A stretch of 64,000 nt of DNA from Mesorhizobium sp. LHD-90 (GTDB taxonomy: Bacteria > Pseudomonadota > Alphaproteobacteria > Rhizobiales > Rhizobiaceae), in contig NZ_JAVFVV010000007.1 in assembly GCF_030929505.1 (NCBI RefSeq), forward strand, positions 62,001-126,000, written 5' to 3'. Both the position numbers and the translations under genes were made by a program. The notes beneath the pieces are model-generated. The model saw nothing but the letters and a program-made list of their open reading frames with translations, had not been told where the DNA came from and ran no database searches. Below are positions 25,177-33,279 of the stretch, piece after piece. Numbering within the stretch: the stretch's first letter is position 1; every line of letters starts with the position of its first letter.

Positions 25177-26192
25177 AAGCCTTCTACGCCGCCGAGCAGA
25201 AGCGCCACGACCCGAAAGCCTTCCTGTCGAGCGGTGCGCCGCAGCCCAATCCCGAGCAACCGGAGCGGGTTGAGCGCCTGCTGGCCGGCGCGAGACAAGC
25301 CGGCTGCGCGGTCGAGCGCCCGAACGATTTCGGCCACGGTCCGATCGCCGCCGTCCATACGCCGGAATATCTCGATTTCCTGAAACACATTTATGTGCGC
25401 TGGCAGCGCATCGAGGGTGCGTCGGAAGAAGTGATCCCCAACATCCATCCGATCGCCCGCACCGGTTCCTATCCGGCCTCCGCCGTCGGCCAGGCCGGCT
25501 ACCACATGGCCGACACCGCCTGCCCGATCTCCGCCGAAACCTTTGAAAGCGCCTGCTGGAGCGCCTGGTCGGCCGTGGCCGCCGCCGATGCCGTTCTGGC
25601 CGGCGAGCGCGCTGCCTATGCGCTCTGCCGTCCGCCGGGCCACCATGCCTTCGCCGATGTCGCCGGAGGGTTCTGTTTCCTAAACAATTCGGCAATCGCC
25701 GCCCAGCGCTTGAGAGGCACGGCCGCCCGCGTGGCCATCCTCGACGTCGACCTGCACCACGGCAACGGCACGCAAGGCATCTTCTACGCGCGCCCGGATG
25801 TGCTGACCGTGTCGCTCCACGCCGATCCGGTGCGTTTTTATCCGTTCTTCTGGGGCCATGCCGACGAGCGCGGCGAAGGGCCGGGGCTGGGCTACAATCT
25901 CAACCTGCCGCTACCGCGCAAATCCGGCGACGAGGCATTCCTGCAGGCGCTGGAAACCGCGTTGCGCCGCATAAAGGCCTTCGCGCCGGAGGCGCTGGTG
26001 GTGGCGCTCGGCCTCGATGCCTTCGAGGGCGATCCGTTCGGCGGCCTGTCGGTCTCCACGCCGGGTTTTGCCCGCATCGGCGCGGCGGTCTCCGCGCTGA
26101 AGCTTCCTACGGTCATCGTGCAGGAAGGCGGCTATTTGTGCGATGCCCTCGGCGACAACCTGGCGTCGTTCCTGACGGGGTTTGGCGATTGA
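25173..26192 (+). CDS. Acetylpolyamine amidohydrolase (histone deacetylase family)
   Basis: A 339-residue zinc hydrolase of the acetylpolyamine deacetylase branch of the histone deacetylase superfamily. The catalytic His pair H157/H158 (PPGHHAF) is present, with zinc ligands D193 and H195 (DVDLHHGNGT) and D282 (GLDAFEGDP), and transition-state Tyr Y321 (EGGY). It removes acetyl groups from N-acetylated polyamines such as acetylputrescine in the cytoplasm. It overlaps the GNAT gene by 4 bp, so the opposing activities are co-expressed. Confidence 0.93.
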   Translation: MKAFYAAEQKRHDPKAFLSSGAPQPNPEQPERVERLLAGARQAGCAVERPNDFGHGPIAAVHTPEYLDFLKHIYVRWQRIEGASEEVIPNIHPIARTGSYPASAVGQAGYHMADTACPISAETFESACWSAWSAVAAADAVLAGERAAYALCRPPGHHAFADVAGGFCFLNNSAIAAQRLRGTAARVAILDVDLHHGNGTQGIFYARPDVLTVSLHADPVRFYPFFWGHADERGEGPGLGYNLNLPLPRKSGDEAFLQALETALRRIKAFAPEALVVALGLDAFEGDPFGGLSVSTPGFARIGAAVSALKLPTVIVQEGGYLCDALGDNLASFLTGFGD

Positions 26193-26201
26193 AGGCTTCA
26201 G

Positions 26202-26372
26202 CCCCCTCACCCGGCCTCCGCTTCGCTCGGCCACCCTCTCCCCGCCGGGGAGAGGAGGTTCGCCGTCGATTGTGCCAATCTTGCAGCGTCGAAAGGCGAG
26301 GCGGCGACGTTGAAAATCTCCTCTCCCCGCGGGGAGAGGGTGGCCGAGCGAAGCGGAGGCCGGGTGAGGGGG
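26202..26372 (+). repeat. Intergenic palindromic repeat, family F
   Basis: Inverted repeat between the deacetylase and RpiB genes. The left arm (about 26202-26247) and right arm (about 26323-26372) share 'CCCCCTCACCCGGCCTCCGC' and its complement, with inner 'CCTCTCCCCG...CGGGGAGAGG' sequences. It is the last element of this kind in the window. Confidence 0.88.
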
Positions 26373-26496
26373 AAACGCCGACCCTGAAATGCCCGACGAT
26401 CCCCGCATTCCAGCTATTGAACCTCCGCCTCTGTCGGAATATCTCGGCACTGGACAGGTCGCTGCGCAGTGCCGATCTCAGCTCTTGGAGAACCCC

Positions 26497-26946
26497 ATGA
26501 AAGTCGTCATCGGAGCCGACAGCGCCGGAAAGCCGCTTCTCGATGTCATCGCCGCGCATCTCAAGACCAAGCCGGAGGTCGAGCTGACCGACCTCAGCCA
26601 GTCGGGTTTCTACGCCGACCTTTCGGACAAGGTCGGCCACGAAATCGTCGACGGCAATTATGACCGCGGCATACTGTTCTGCGGCACCGGCATCGGCGTC
26701 TGCATCTCGGCCAACAAGGTGCCGGGCATCCGCGCGGCACTCACCCACGACACCTATTCGGCCGAGCGCGCGGCGAAATCCAACAACGCCCAGATCATCA
26801 CCATGGGCGCACGCGTCATCGGGCCGGAACTGGCCAAGGCGATCGTCGACACCTGGCTTGCCTCGGAATTCGATCCCAAGGGACCGTCGGCCGGCAATGT
26901 CGAGGCGATCGACCGGCTGGACGCGAAGAAGGCCGTTTCGGCCTGA
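26497..26946 (+). CDS. rpiB: RpiB/LacAB family sugar-phosphate isomerase
   Basis: A 149-residue isomerase of the RpiB/LacA/LacB family. The family catalytic Cys is in '[17 protein letters not shown]' (C66 by count), with the ring-opening His in '[11 protein letters not shown]'. The ATG at 26497 has GGAG upstream. It would interconvert ribose-5-phosphate and ribulose-5-phosphate. In Brucella and Rhizobium, close relatives are D-erythrulose-4-phosphate isomerases of erythritol metabolism, and the sequence near the C-terminus ('[16 protein letters not shown]') recalls those. No other erythritol genes are seen, so the substrate is open. Confidence 0.88.
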   Translation: MKVVIGADSAGKPLLDVIAAHLKTKPEVELTDLSQSGFYADLSDKVGHEIVDGNYDRGILFCGTGIGVCISANKVPGIRAALTHDTYSAERAAKSNNAQIITMGARVIGPELAKAIVDTWLASEFDPKGPSAGNVEAIDRLDAKKAVSA

Positions 26947-27153
26947 TCCATCGACGTCTCGAGCCGTCCATCACCGGGTCGTCGTCCTTTCAAGTCTTCA
27001 CGGAGCGAGGACGTTGGGGCACTCGGCGTTGCCGCCGCCGGCTGCTTCGGCCCTTCCGTAACCGCGCCGGTGTGATCGCGACACCGTTCTGAATCATCTT
27101 TGTGCGATCCTTGGATTGGGCGTATACTTCCAAGGGCTTGCCGAGGTGATCGG

Positions 27154-29799
27154 ATGAAGTTCCTGTCTTTCGCGCGAGAACCGGCCACGGCGCTTCGCCG
27201 TGTCCTTCTGTTTGCCGTCGTGGCTGTCTTGTCGGTGTTTTCCCTCGTTGCCGCGTCGGCGGCCGAAAATGCCGTTTCGGGGCGCCGCGCTGCGCTCGTC
27301 ATCGGCAATTCTGGCTATGAAAACCTGCCAAAACTGCCCAACGCGGTGAACGACGCCGAGCGCATTTCGCAAGTGTTGAGCGACGCCAATTTCGAGGTGA
27401 CCGTCGGCGAGAACCTCGACAAGGCGGGGCTGGAAAAGACCGTCCGCGAATTTCTGCAGACGCTCAGCGACGGCGACGTCGCGCTGTTCTATTACACCGG
27501 CCACGCAGTTCAGGTCGCGGACCAGAATTTCATCATTCCGGTCGACGCCAGCCTGACTTCGTCTTACGACCTCGAGGTCGAGACCTACAACGTCAACAAC
27601 CTGCTCGAATACATGCGCGCCTCGTCGGGCATGCAGATCCTGGTGCTCGACGCCTGCCGCGACAACCCGTTCCGCAACCAGTATTATTATCTCGGCGACA
27701 AGAAGATCGACGTTGCCGGCTCCAAGGGCCTGGCCTCGCTTACGCCCAAGCAGGGCTCGCTGATCGTCTATTCGACCGCGCCGGGCGAAGTGGCCTATGA
27801 CGGCGGTGGCGACATCAGCCCCTTCGCCGGCGCTTTCGCCGACAAGGTGCTGAGCCCCAACAAGGAGGTGCGTGAGGTCCTCACCATGGTGCGCACGGCG
27901 GTCATCGACAAGACCGGCGGCCGCCAGGTTCCCTGGGACGTCTCCAGCCTCACCTCCCAGTTCTATTTCGTCTCCGAGCAGGAGATCCTGGTGCTGGGCG
28001 AGAGCGTCACCGAAGTGCGCGCCCCCATCTCCGCGACGCGGATAAACCTCGACATCCAGTCGCCGATCGCCAGCGGCGGCATGAAGCTGACAGCCAGTTT
28101 CGACAAGGCGCCGGCCTCCGGCATCCTGCTGCTCGACGACCAGGTGATCCGCCCCGGCACGCCGATCGATGCCGCCCGCATCGGCGATATCGTCTATGCC
28201 GCGGATGCCGGCGCGAAGCCGGTGGAATTGATCCCCTACACGATCGATTCCGACACAGGGCAGACCGCCCGGGGCGCCGTGGCGATCGTCTTCGATCCCG
28301 CCGTGCCGGAGCAGTCGGAAGAGCCGGTGGTCGTCGCCTCGAACGAAGAGACCGCCAGCGTCACCAAGACCGTCACGCCCGTCAAGCTTACCGTCAATTC
28401 CGATGTAGGCACCGGTTTCACGCCCGTGCCGACGCTGGAACTGGGCGCCGGCCGGCCGACCGGCTGGCTACGGCTCGACACGCGCGACCCGTCCGCCCAG
28501 GTGGCGGTCGGCGAGGACCTGCTGGTGCTGGGCGACCTAGTGAAGGCCGAGGACGTTCAGAACCTCAGGATCAGGCCCGCGATCCACAAGACGGACGGCG
28601 CGGCGCAGGTGGTGCTCAACCCGGTGGTCGCCGCGCCCGAGGCGAAACCGGTGGTGATTGCGATCGACGCCGAGGTCAATGCCTGCGACCGTCTGGCGGC
28701 CGAGCCGCTGGACATCCAGGCCGTCACCGAGGGCGTCTGGCCGAATTCCATCAAGATCGACGAGGCGCTGGCGGCCTGCAGCGAGGCGGTCGCCGATTTC
28801 CCGGACATTCCGCGCTTCAAGTTCGAATATGGCCGCGTGCTTTACGCCAAGGGCGATTTCGACGCCGCGCTGAAGATGGTGCGCGAAGCCCTCGACGGCG
28901 GCCATGTACGCGCCGGTCAGTTCCTCGGCCGCCTCTACCAGTTGGGCGCGGCGGTGGAACTCGACCCGAAGAAGGCAATTCCGCTGTTCGAGGCTGCCGC
29001 CCGCAAGGGCGATCCATACGCCCAGTATTCGCTCGGAAGGGCGATGATGGAAGGCAACGGCGTCAAGAAGAACGTCAAGCGCGGCATCGCGCTGATGAAC
29101 CAGGCGGTCGAATCCGGCCACACCTATGCACTGAACCAGCTCGGCGCCGAATATCTCTACGGCAACCGCGTGCCGAAGGATGTCGAGCGCGCCTATGTCA
29201 TGTTCCAGAAGTCGGCCGACCGCGGCGACGTGTGGGGCGAGGTCAATCTCGGCCTGCTGTACCGCGACGGCGTCTTCGTGAAGCGGGACGACGTCAAGGC
29301 CTACCAACTGTTCGAGGAAGCGAACAGGAAGCTGCACCCCTATGCCGCCACGCTGATGGCGCTGATGGACCGCGATGCCGGCAAGGCCGACCAGGCGACG
29401 CTGCTGAAGCTGTTCCGCGAAAGTGCGGCGCGTGGCGACGGCTGGGGCGCCTTCTATGCCGCCGAGATCGTCAGCGCCGAACCGTCGTTGGCCGCCGATC
29501 CGGAAGAAGCGGTGCGCCTCTATGCCATGGCGGTCGCCCGCAAGGCTGGAAATGCCTCGGAAGACGCGCGAGCGCGGCTAGCCAGGATGCCGAAAGAGCA
29601 GCTTGTGTTGGAGGCGCAGAAGGCGCTGATCCGCATGGGCGCCAGCGGCGTCGATGTCGACGGCAAGCTCGGGCCGCGCGTCCGTGCCGCCGCCGCGGAG
29701 ATTCTTGGCCGCAAGGCGCCGTCCAATCCGGTCGACCTCTATGTGGAGCTTGTCCGGCACGAATGGATTGAATCGACGCCGCGGCTGGACATGCTTTGA
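27154..29799 (+). CDS. Exported caspase-fold protein with Sel1 repeats
   Basis: An 881-residue protein with an N-terminal signal or anchor segment (about residues 16-36). Next is a caspase p20-like domain (about 45-290) with catalytic dyad His117 in YYTGHAVQ and Cys168 in LDACRDNPF. The middle region (about 300-560) is unrecognised and beta-rich. Sel1-type tetratricopeptide repeats follow from about residue 580 to 790 ('AAARKGDPYAQYSLGRAMMEG' type units), and the end resembles a peptidoglycan-binding helical domain. Proteins of this kind are putative Arg/Lys-specific cysteine peptidases of unknown role. The start at 27154 follows a weak Shine-Dalgarno and places the hydrophobic segment near the N-terminus. 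Confidence 0.88.
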   Translation: MKFLSFAREPATALRRVLLFAVVAVLSVFSLVAASAAENAVSGRRAALVIGNSGYENLPKLPNAVNDAERISQVLSDANFEVTVGENLDKAGLEKTVREFLQTLSDGDVALFYYTGHAVQVADQNFIIPVDASLTSSYDLEVETYNVNNLLEYMRASSGMQILVLDACRDNPFRNQYYYLGDKKIDVAGSKGLASLTPKQGSLIVYSTAPGEVAYDGGGDISPFAGAFADKVLSPNKEVREVLTMVRTAVIDKTGGRQVPWDVSSLTSQFYFVSEQEILVLGESVTEVRAPISATRINLDIQSPIASGGMKLTASFDKAPASGILLLDDQVIRPGTPIDAARIGDIVYAADAGAKPVELIPYTIDSDTGQTARGAVAIVFDPAVPEQSEEPVVVASNEETASVTKTVTPVKLTVNSDVGTGFTPVPTLELGAGRPTGWLRLDTRDPSAQVAVGEDLLVLGDLVKAEDVQNLRIRPAIHKTDGAAQVVLNPVVAAPEAKPVVIAIDAEVNACDRLAAEPLDIQAVTEGVWPNSIKIDEALAACSEAVADFPDIPRFKFEYGRVLYAKGDFDAALKMVREALDGGHVRAGQFLGRLYQLGAAVELDPKKAIPLFEAAARKGDPYAQYSLGRAMMEGNGVKKNVKRGIALMNQAVESGHTYALNQLGAEYLYGNRVPKDVERAYVMFQKSADRGDVWGEVNLGLLYRDGVFVKRDDVKAYQLFEEANRKLHPYAATLMALMDRDAGKADQATLLKLFRESAARGDGWGAFYAAEIVSAEPSLAADPEEAVRLYAMAVARKAGNASEDARARLARMPKEQLVLEAQKALIRMGASGVDVDGKLGPRVRAAAAEILGRKAPSNPVDLYVELVRHEWIESTPRLDML

Positions 29800-29901
29800 G
29801 GGTTCGGCAGGGCGTAAAACGGGCGAGGCCGCGCGCCGCTTGAAGCCCACTCAAGCCGCCGGGATGCGCCCGGGCGGCGACTTTGACGGAGACCGGATTT
29901 C

Positions 29902-30210
29902 ATGCGCAAGTTTTTGACACTGCTTTCCATCGGCGTCGCGGCCGGCGCGCTTGCCAGTTGCGCCACCGTCGAGGATGCCGTGCTGGCTCCCCTGAAGTAT
30001 GCCAACGGCCAGCAGGCATCGGCGGTCGCCAACCGGAGAGTTCAGCAGCCGCGACAGGTGGCGGCGCCAAGGCAGCAGGTGGCTACGCCAAAGAAAAGGC
30101 GTGTTCTTCGCAAGCCGGTCGCCCAGCCCGTCCAGGACGTGCCCGTCCGGGAGCGTGGCGGTGATGGCGGCGGCGGTGGTCCCAGCGGTGGCGGTTGGGG
30201 AGGGGGTTGA
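29902..30210 (+). CDS. Small lipoprotein with basic middle and glycine tail
   Basis: A 102-residue protein with a lipoprotein signal peptide: a basic start, a hydrophobic stretch, and lipobox LASC with the lipidated Cys at about residue 20. The middle is rich in Gln, Arg and Lys ('RRVQQPRQVAAPRQQ', 'KKRRVLRK'), and the last ~17 residues are mostly Gly. It follows the caspase-fold gene by about 100 bp on the same strand. No family is recognised; an envelope location is all that can be inferred. Confidence 0.75.
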   Translation: MRKFLTLLSIGVAAGALASCATVEDAVLAPLKYANGQQASAVANRRVQQPRQVAAPRQQVATPKKRRVLRKPVAQPVQDVPVRERGGDGGGGGPSGGGWGGG

Positions 30211-30352
30211 GTCGAGGCGGTGGCGAAGGTCCCGGCGGCCGGGGCCGAGCCGGAAGGGAGGCCGACAAGATGCTGACGGCACCACCCCAAGCGAGTGCAG
30301 ATCGCCGGATACTAGGCGCTTCTAAATGACCCTAGTGCGTGGACAAGGCCCA

Positions 30353-30847
30353 TCACGGTAGTCGACGATACATCACCAAGGCGTCGACAAGCCCCAGATC
30401 AGGATGATTGAACGCCTTAGGAATCTCGCCGACTATGTCAAAGCCGAGCCGCTTCCAGAGCCGGACGGCTCGTTCGTTGGTGCGCACTACAAAATTAAAC
30501 TGCATCGCACGGAAGCCGCGTTCTGCTGCGTGCCTCAGTGAATGTTCGCACATCGCGGTTGCGATGCCCCGGCCGCTCGACGTGGTCCCAGTCACATATC
30601 CGCAATTTGCAACGTGGGCACCACCGCCGCGCTGGTTCGGCTGGAGATAGTAACAGCCGACGACTTCGCCTTCATCTTCTGCGACGAAAACTTCGTGGCA
30701 GTCGGCAAACCAGTAGCGCAGCGCCTCATCCCGACTCCAGTCGCGCGGCAACGCGTAGGTTTCTCCGGCCCGCAAGATGGGTTCGAGAATCGACCAAATG
30801 GCATCTTCGTCCGGTGGCCGGGCGAGGCGAATTGTCAGCAAAATCAA
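30353..30847 (-). CDS. GNAT family N-acetyltransferase
   Basis: A 164-residue acetyltransferase. The acetyl-CoA motif is 'TGTTSSGRGIATAMCEH' (about residues 85-101, containing SSGRGIA). A conserved 'RTNERAVRLWKRLGFDIVGE' near the C-terminus is shared with phosphinothricin/RimJ-like GNAT enzymes. It is transcribed against the neighbouring lipoprotein gene. The substrate is unknown. Confidence 0.9.
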   Translation of the reverse strand: MILLTIRLARPPDEDAIWSILEPILRAGETYALPRDWSRDEALRYWFADCHEVFVAEDEGEVVGCYYLQPNQRGGGAHVANCGYVTGTTSSGRGIATAMCEHSLRHAAERGFRAMQFNFVVRTNERAVRLWKRLGFDIVGEIPKAFNHPDLGLVDALVMYRRLP

Positions 30848-30880
30848 ATCTCATCGAGTTTGCTGCACCCTGGGATCCGG

Positions 30881-31000
30881 TCAAACCCAGAGCGCGGCTA
30901 GCAACACCGCAAAAAGCGTCAACACAGCAAAAGCCAATGCAACCAAGCCATCCGAACGAGTACCCGCAGGAATTGGCGCATCTTTACGGAATGGTTGCAT
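30881..31000 (-). CDS. Small predicted membrane protein (39 residues)
   Basis: A 40-codon frame from ATG at 31000 to TGA at 30881. The N-terminus is polar (MQPFRKDAPIPAGTRSDG), followed by one hydrophobic helix of about 20 residues rich in Leu, Ala, Val and Phe, ending LLAALWV. The clean amphiphilic layout and a stop just after the helix look like a single-pass small membrane protein. It lies 33 bp upstream of the GNAT gene on the same strand. No good Shine-Dalgarno is visible, so the call is tentative. Confidence 0.45.
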   Translation of the reverse strand: MQPFRKDAPIPAGTRSDGLVALAFAVLTLFAVLLAALWV

Positions 31001-31402
31001 AAAACCGTCAAGCACGCCGCATCATACCAGTCGATCACTGACTAAGCTACGATTGTGCAGACTCGGAATTCTTCCTGTCCGCTTTGACATAGGCTGAGTC
31101 GAAAGCGGCCTTTCCCGTCAGCTCACCGGAAACCTTGAGATTAATCTAGTACCACCCTCGAAGCAGTCGGCCAGCCCGGCATGATCGTGACAGGCGAGCC
31201 GGCGGTAATCGCCGGGCCAGCGGCACGCCCGCTTGGTCACTATTTCACCATCAGGTCAATCGGCTTGAAAGCGGCTATGCAGAGTGTCCGGTGCGTCTAA
31301 AGAGCCCTATTGTCAGGCTCCGATGGGGTACGGCCAAGTCCGTGCTTCACTTTTCGCCTACTGCGAGCGGCGAGCCTCGGACCTGACATTGCTGCGTTTC
31401 AA
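31001..31402. other. 400-bp intergenic stretch with no convincing gene
   Basis: Its base composition is lower in GC than its surroundings. A short open stretch on the plus strand around 31150-31300 ends in TAA at about 31300 but lacks a start with a ribosome-binding site and any recognised motif; it may be a remnant. I see no repeat, RNA gene or clear promoter. Confidence 0.5.
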
Positions 31403-32866
31403 TCAGAACACGCCGCCGATGCCGATGCCCGCGCCGATGTCCGGCGGCGGCGCGGCGGGCTTGCTGCGGGCGGCTCCGCCTGAGGACTTCTGCTTGCGGC
31501 CGCTGGCCTGGCTCGTGGCCCTGGCCTTTGATTTTCCAGTGGAATTCCGCTCCATCGTGGCGGTTTTCACCGGCTTGGCGGCAACCGGCTGCCGGCAGAT
31601 GCGCCCCGAGCGCAGGAACAAGTCGCCGAGCAGATCGACGTTGGGCTCCAGCACGTCCTGGTTCTGCTTGGTGCGCCGCAGATATTCGCCGAGCGCCTTT
31701 CGCGATCCCGGGCCCCAGACGCCGTCGATCGTCTGCCGGTAGCAGCCGACGCGCGAAAGTTCCGTTTGGATTCTGTGGTTCAGGTCGAAGCCGGGAGCCT
31801 TGTCCTCGCCGCCTTCCTGCGATTTGCCGAGCACCAGCAGCGCCTCGATGTCCGATGTGACAGTCTTGCGCGTGCCGTCCAGACCGAGCTCCAGGCTGGC
31901 GACTTGCTGGCCCTGCGTGCCGACCTCGACCGAGCGCGTGCTCGGCAGTTCCTTGCCAAGCAGCAGCACCGTGCTTTGCAGGTCGCTGTCGGCCGAGGCC
32001 AGTTGCACCAGCAGCTTCTCCTTCATGCTGGGCACTTCGAGGATGCGGTTGAGCGTGGCGCTCAATTGCCGTGAGTCGATCACCTGCTGCTCGGTGAAAT
32101 AGAACTGCTCGCGCAGGTTCGACTGGTCCCACGGCACCTGCTTGCCGAGCGTCAGGCGCTCGGTCTCGTTGCGCACCTGGATCATCATGTCGGAGACGCT
32201 TAGACCGGGGATTTCAACGCTTTGCAGCAGCGCGGCGGTGAACGGGCTGTTGGAGCCGGCGCCGTCGACGGTGACGTTGCCGGGCTGCGTGGCGAAGGCG
32301 ACGAAGCTGTTTTCGCCAACCTCGACCTGCGCCAGGCCGTTGCCGGCGCCGGGCTCGCCCGACCCCAGCGGATTGTTGCGGCAGGCGTCGAGGAAGATGA
32401 AGGTCTGCCGGTCGCGGCTGGCGAAACGGGCGATCACGTCGTTCAGCTTCACCGCCCGCTCGGTAAGCTTGCCGACGCTTTCCGGATCGAGCGTGTCGAT
32501 CGGCAGCAGGTAGTTCTCACCGTTGAACTGCACGCCATGGCCGGCATAGAAGATCAGCACGGCGCTGTAGGTGCCGAGCTTCGGCTCGTAGCGCCGGAAC
32601 ATGTCGTCGAGCTGCGACGCGGTCATGTCGATGCCGGTGGCCACCTCGAAATTCAGCCGCTTCAGTGCATCGGAGAGCCGCACCGCGTCGTTCGCCGCAT
32701 TGGCGAGATCCTCGTAGCGCTGGCTGACATAGCTGGAATTGCCGATCACGATCGCCAGCCGACCGCGCTGATCCTGCGTATTGTCGGTCTCCGCGGCCGC
32801 CATCGCGGCAGTGGGGACTAGCAGCGCCGCCACGAGCAGAAGGAGCGTTTTGACGAGGCGCAACAT
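31403..32866 (-). CDS. Exported caspase-fold protein with peptidoglycan-binding-like domain
   Basis: A 487-residue protein. The signal peptide covers about residues 1-24 ('TLLLLVAALLVPTAAMA'). A caspase p20 domain follows (about 35-270) with catalytic His110 (FYAGHGVQ) and Cys162 (LDACRNNP). A coiled or helical middle leads to a peptidoglycan-binding-like segment (about 390-425, 'VGCYRQTIDGVWGPGSRKAL'), and the tail is Lys/Ala/Pro-rich, ending GIGIGGVF. The start at 32866 is preferred because GGGAG stands nine bases upstream; ATG 32875 and longer frames to 32950 exist. It is the second of two caspase-fold proteins within 6 kb, transcribed away from the autotransporter. Confidence 0.88.
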   Translation of the reverse strand: MLRLVKTLLLLVAALLVPTAAMAAAETDNTQDQRGRLAIVIGNSSYVSQRYEDLANAANDAVRLSDALKRLNFEVATGIDMTASQLDDMFRRYEPKLGTYSAVLIFYAGHGVQFNGENYLLPIDTLDPESVGKLTERAVKLNDVIARFASRDRQTFIFLDACRNNPLGSGEPGAGNGLAQVEVGENSFVAFATQPGNVTVDGAGSNSPFTAALLQSVEIPGLSVSDMMIQVRNETERLTLGKQVPWDQSNLREQFYFTEQQVIDSRQLSATLNRILEVPSMKEKLLVQLASADSDLQSTVLLLGKELPSTRSVEVGTQGQQVASLELGLDGTRKTVTSDIEALLVLGKSQEGGEDKAPGFDLNHRIQTELSRVGCYRQTIDGVWGPGSRKALGEYLRRTKQNQDVLEPNVDLLGDLFLRSGRICRQPVAAKPVKTATMERNSTGKSKARATSQASGRKQKSSGGAARSKPAAPPPDIGAGIGIGGVF

Positions 32867-33279
32867 GGGCGTCATCTCCCGGCCCTGCCTGGATGCGGCC
32901 CGTCGGGCCGAATGCGTTGAACTCGAACCGCGTTCAGTGTGCACGTTCATTAACGTCGCGCGAACCCGGCCATTTTAAGGTCAGGCAGGATAATAGCAAT
33001 CGCGAGGCGCGAAATCACGCCGGGCGCCGGACGCGAAAGCTTTCATGCCGATTTCCGGCAATGAACCGTTAACCTGCGCGGCGGATCGTTGTTCTTATTG
33101 TTGCAATCGAATCACACGCGCCATGCGATGCGATGGGATGGTCCGGATTCCGTTGCGGAAATCGATCAGGTGGATTACCCATCGGTTTCAGACTTTCGCA
33201 CTGGAGATGAGGGCTCCTGTCCGGCTGTTGACGAGCGCTCGCGGCGTGGTCCGAGTTCGCGGCGGGCCGAGGGGGTTGG
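32867..33279. other. Divergent intergenic region, caspase-fold gene and autotransporter
   Basis: About 410 bp separate the two divergent starts. I found no gene, palindromic repeat or clear operator. AT-richer patches around 32980-33000 and 33085-33120 are the likeliest places for the two promoters. A GGGG run lies just before the autotransporter ATG. Confidence 0.5.

Noticed and set aside
27000-27153. Ninth palindromic repeat before the first caspase-fold gene
   Set aside because: No long inverted arms could be found in this stretch, unlike the eight elements reported.
31150-31303. Short open stretch ending in TAA at about 31300
   Set aside because: It has no ribosome-binding site, no recognised motif and no clear start; at most it is a remnant.
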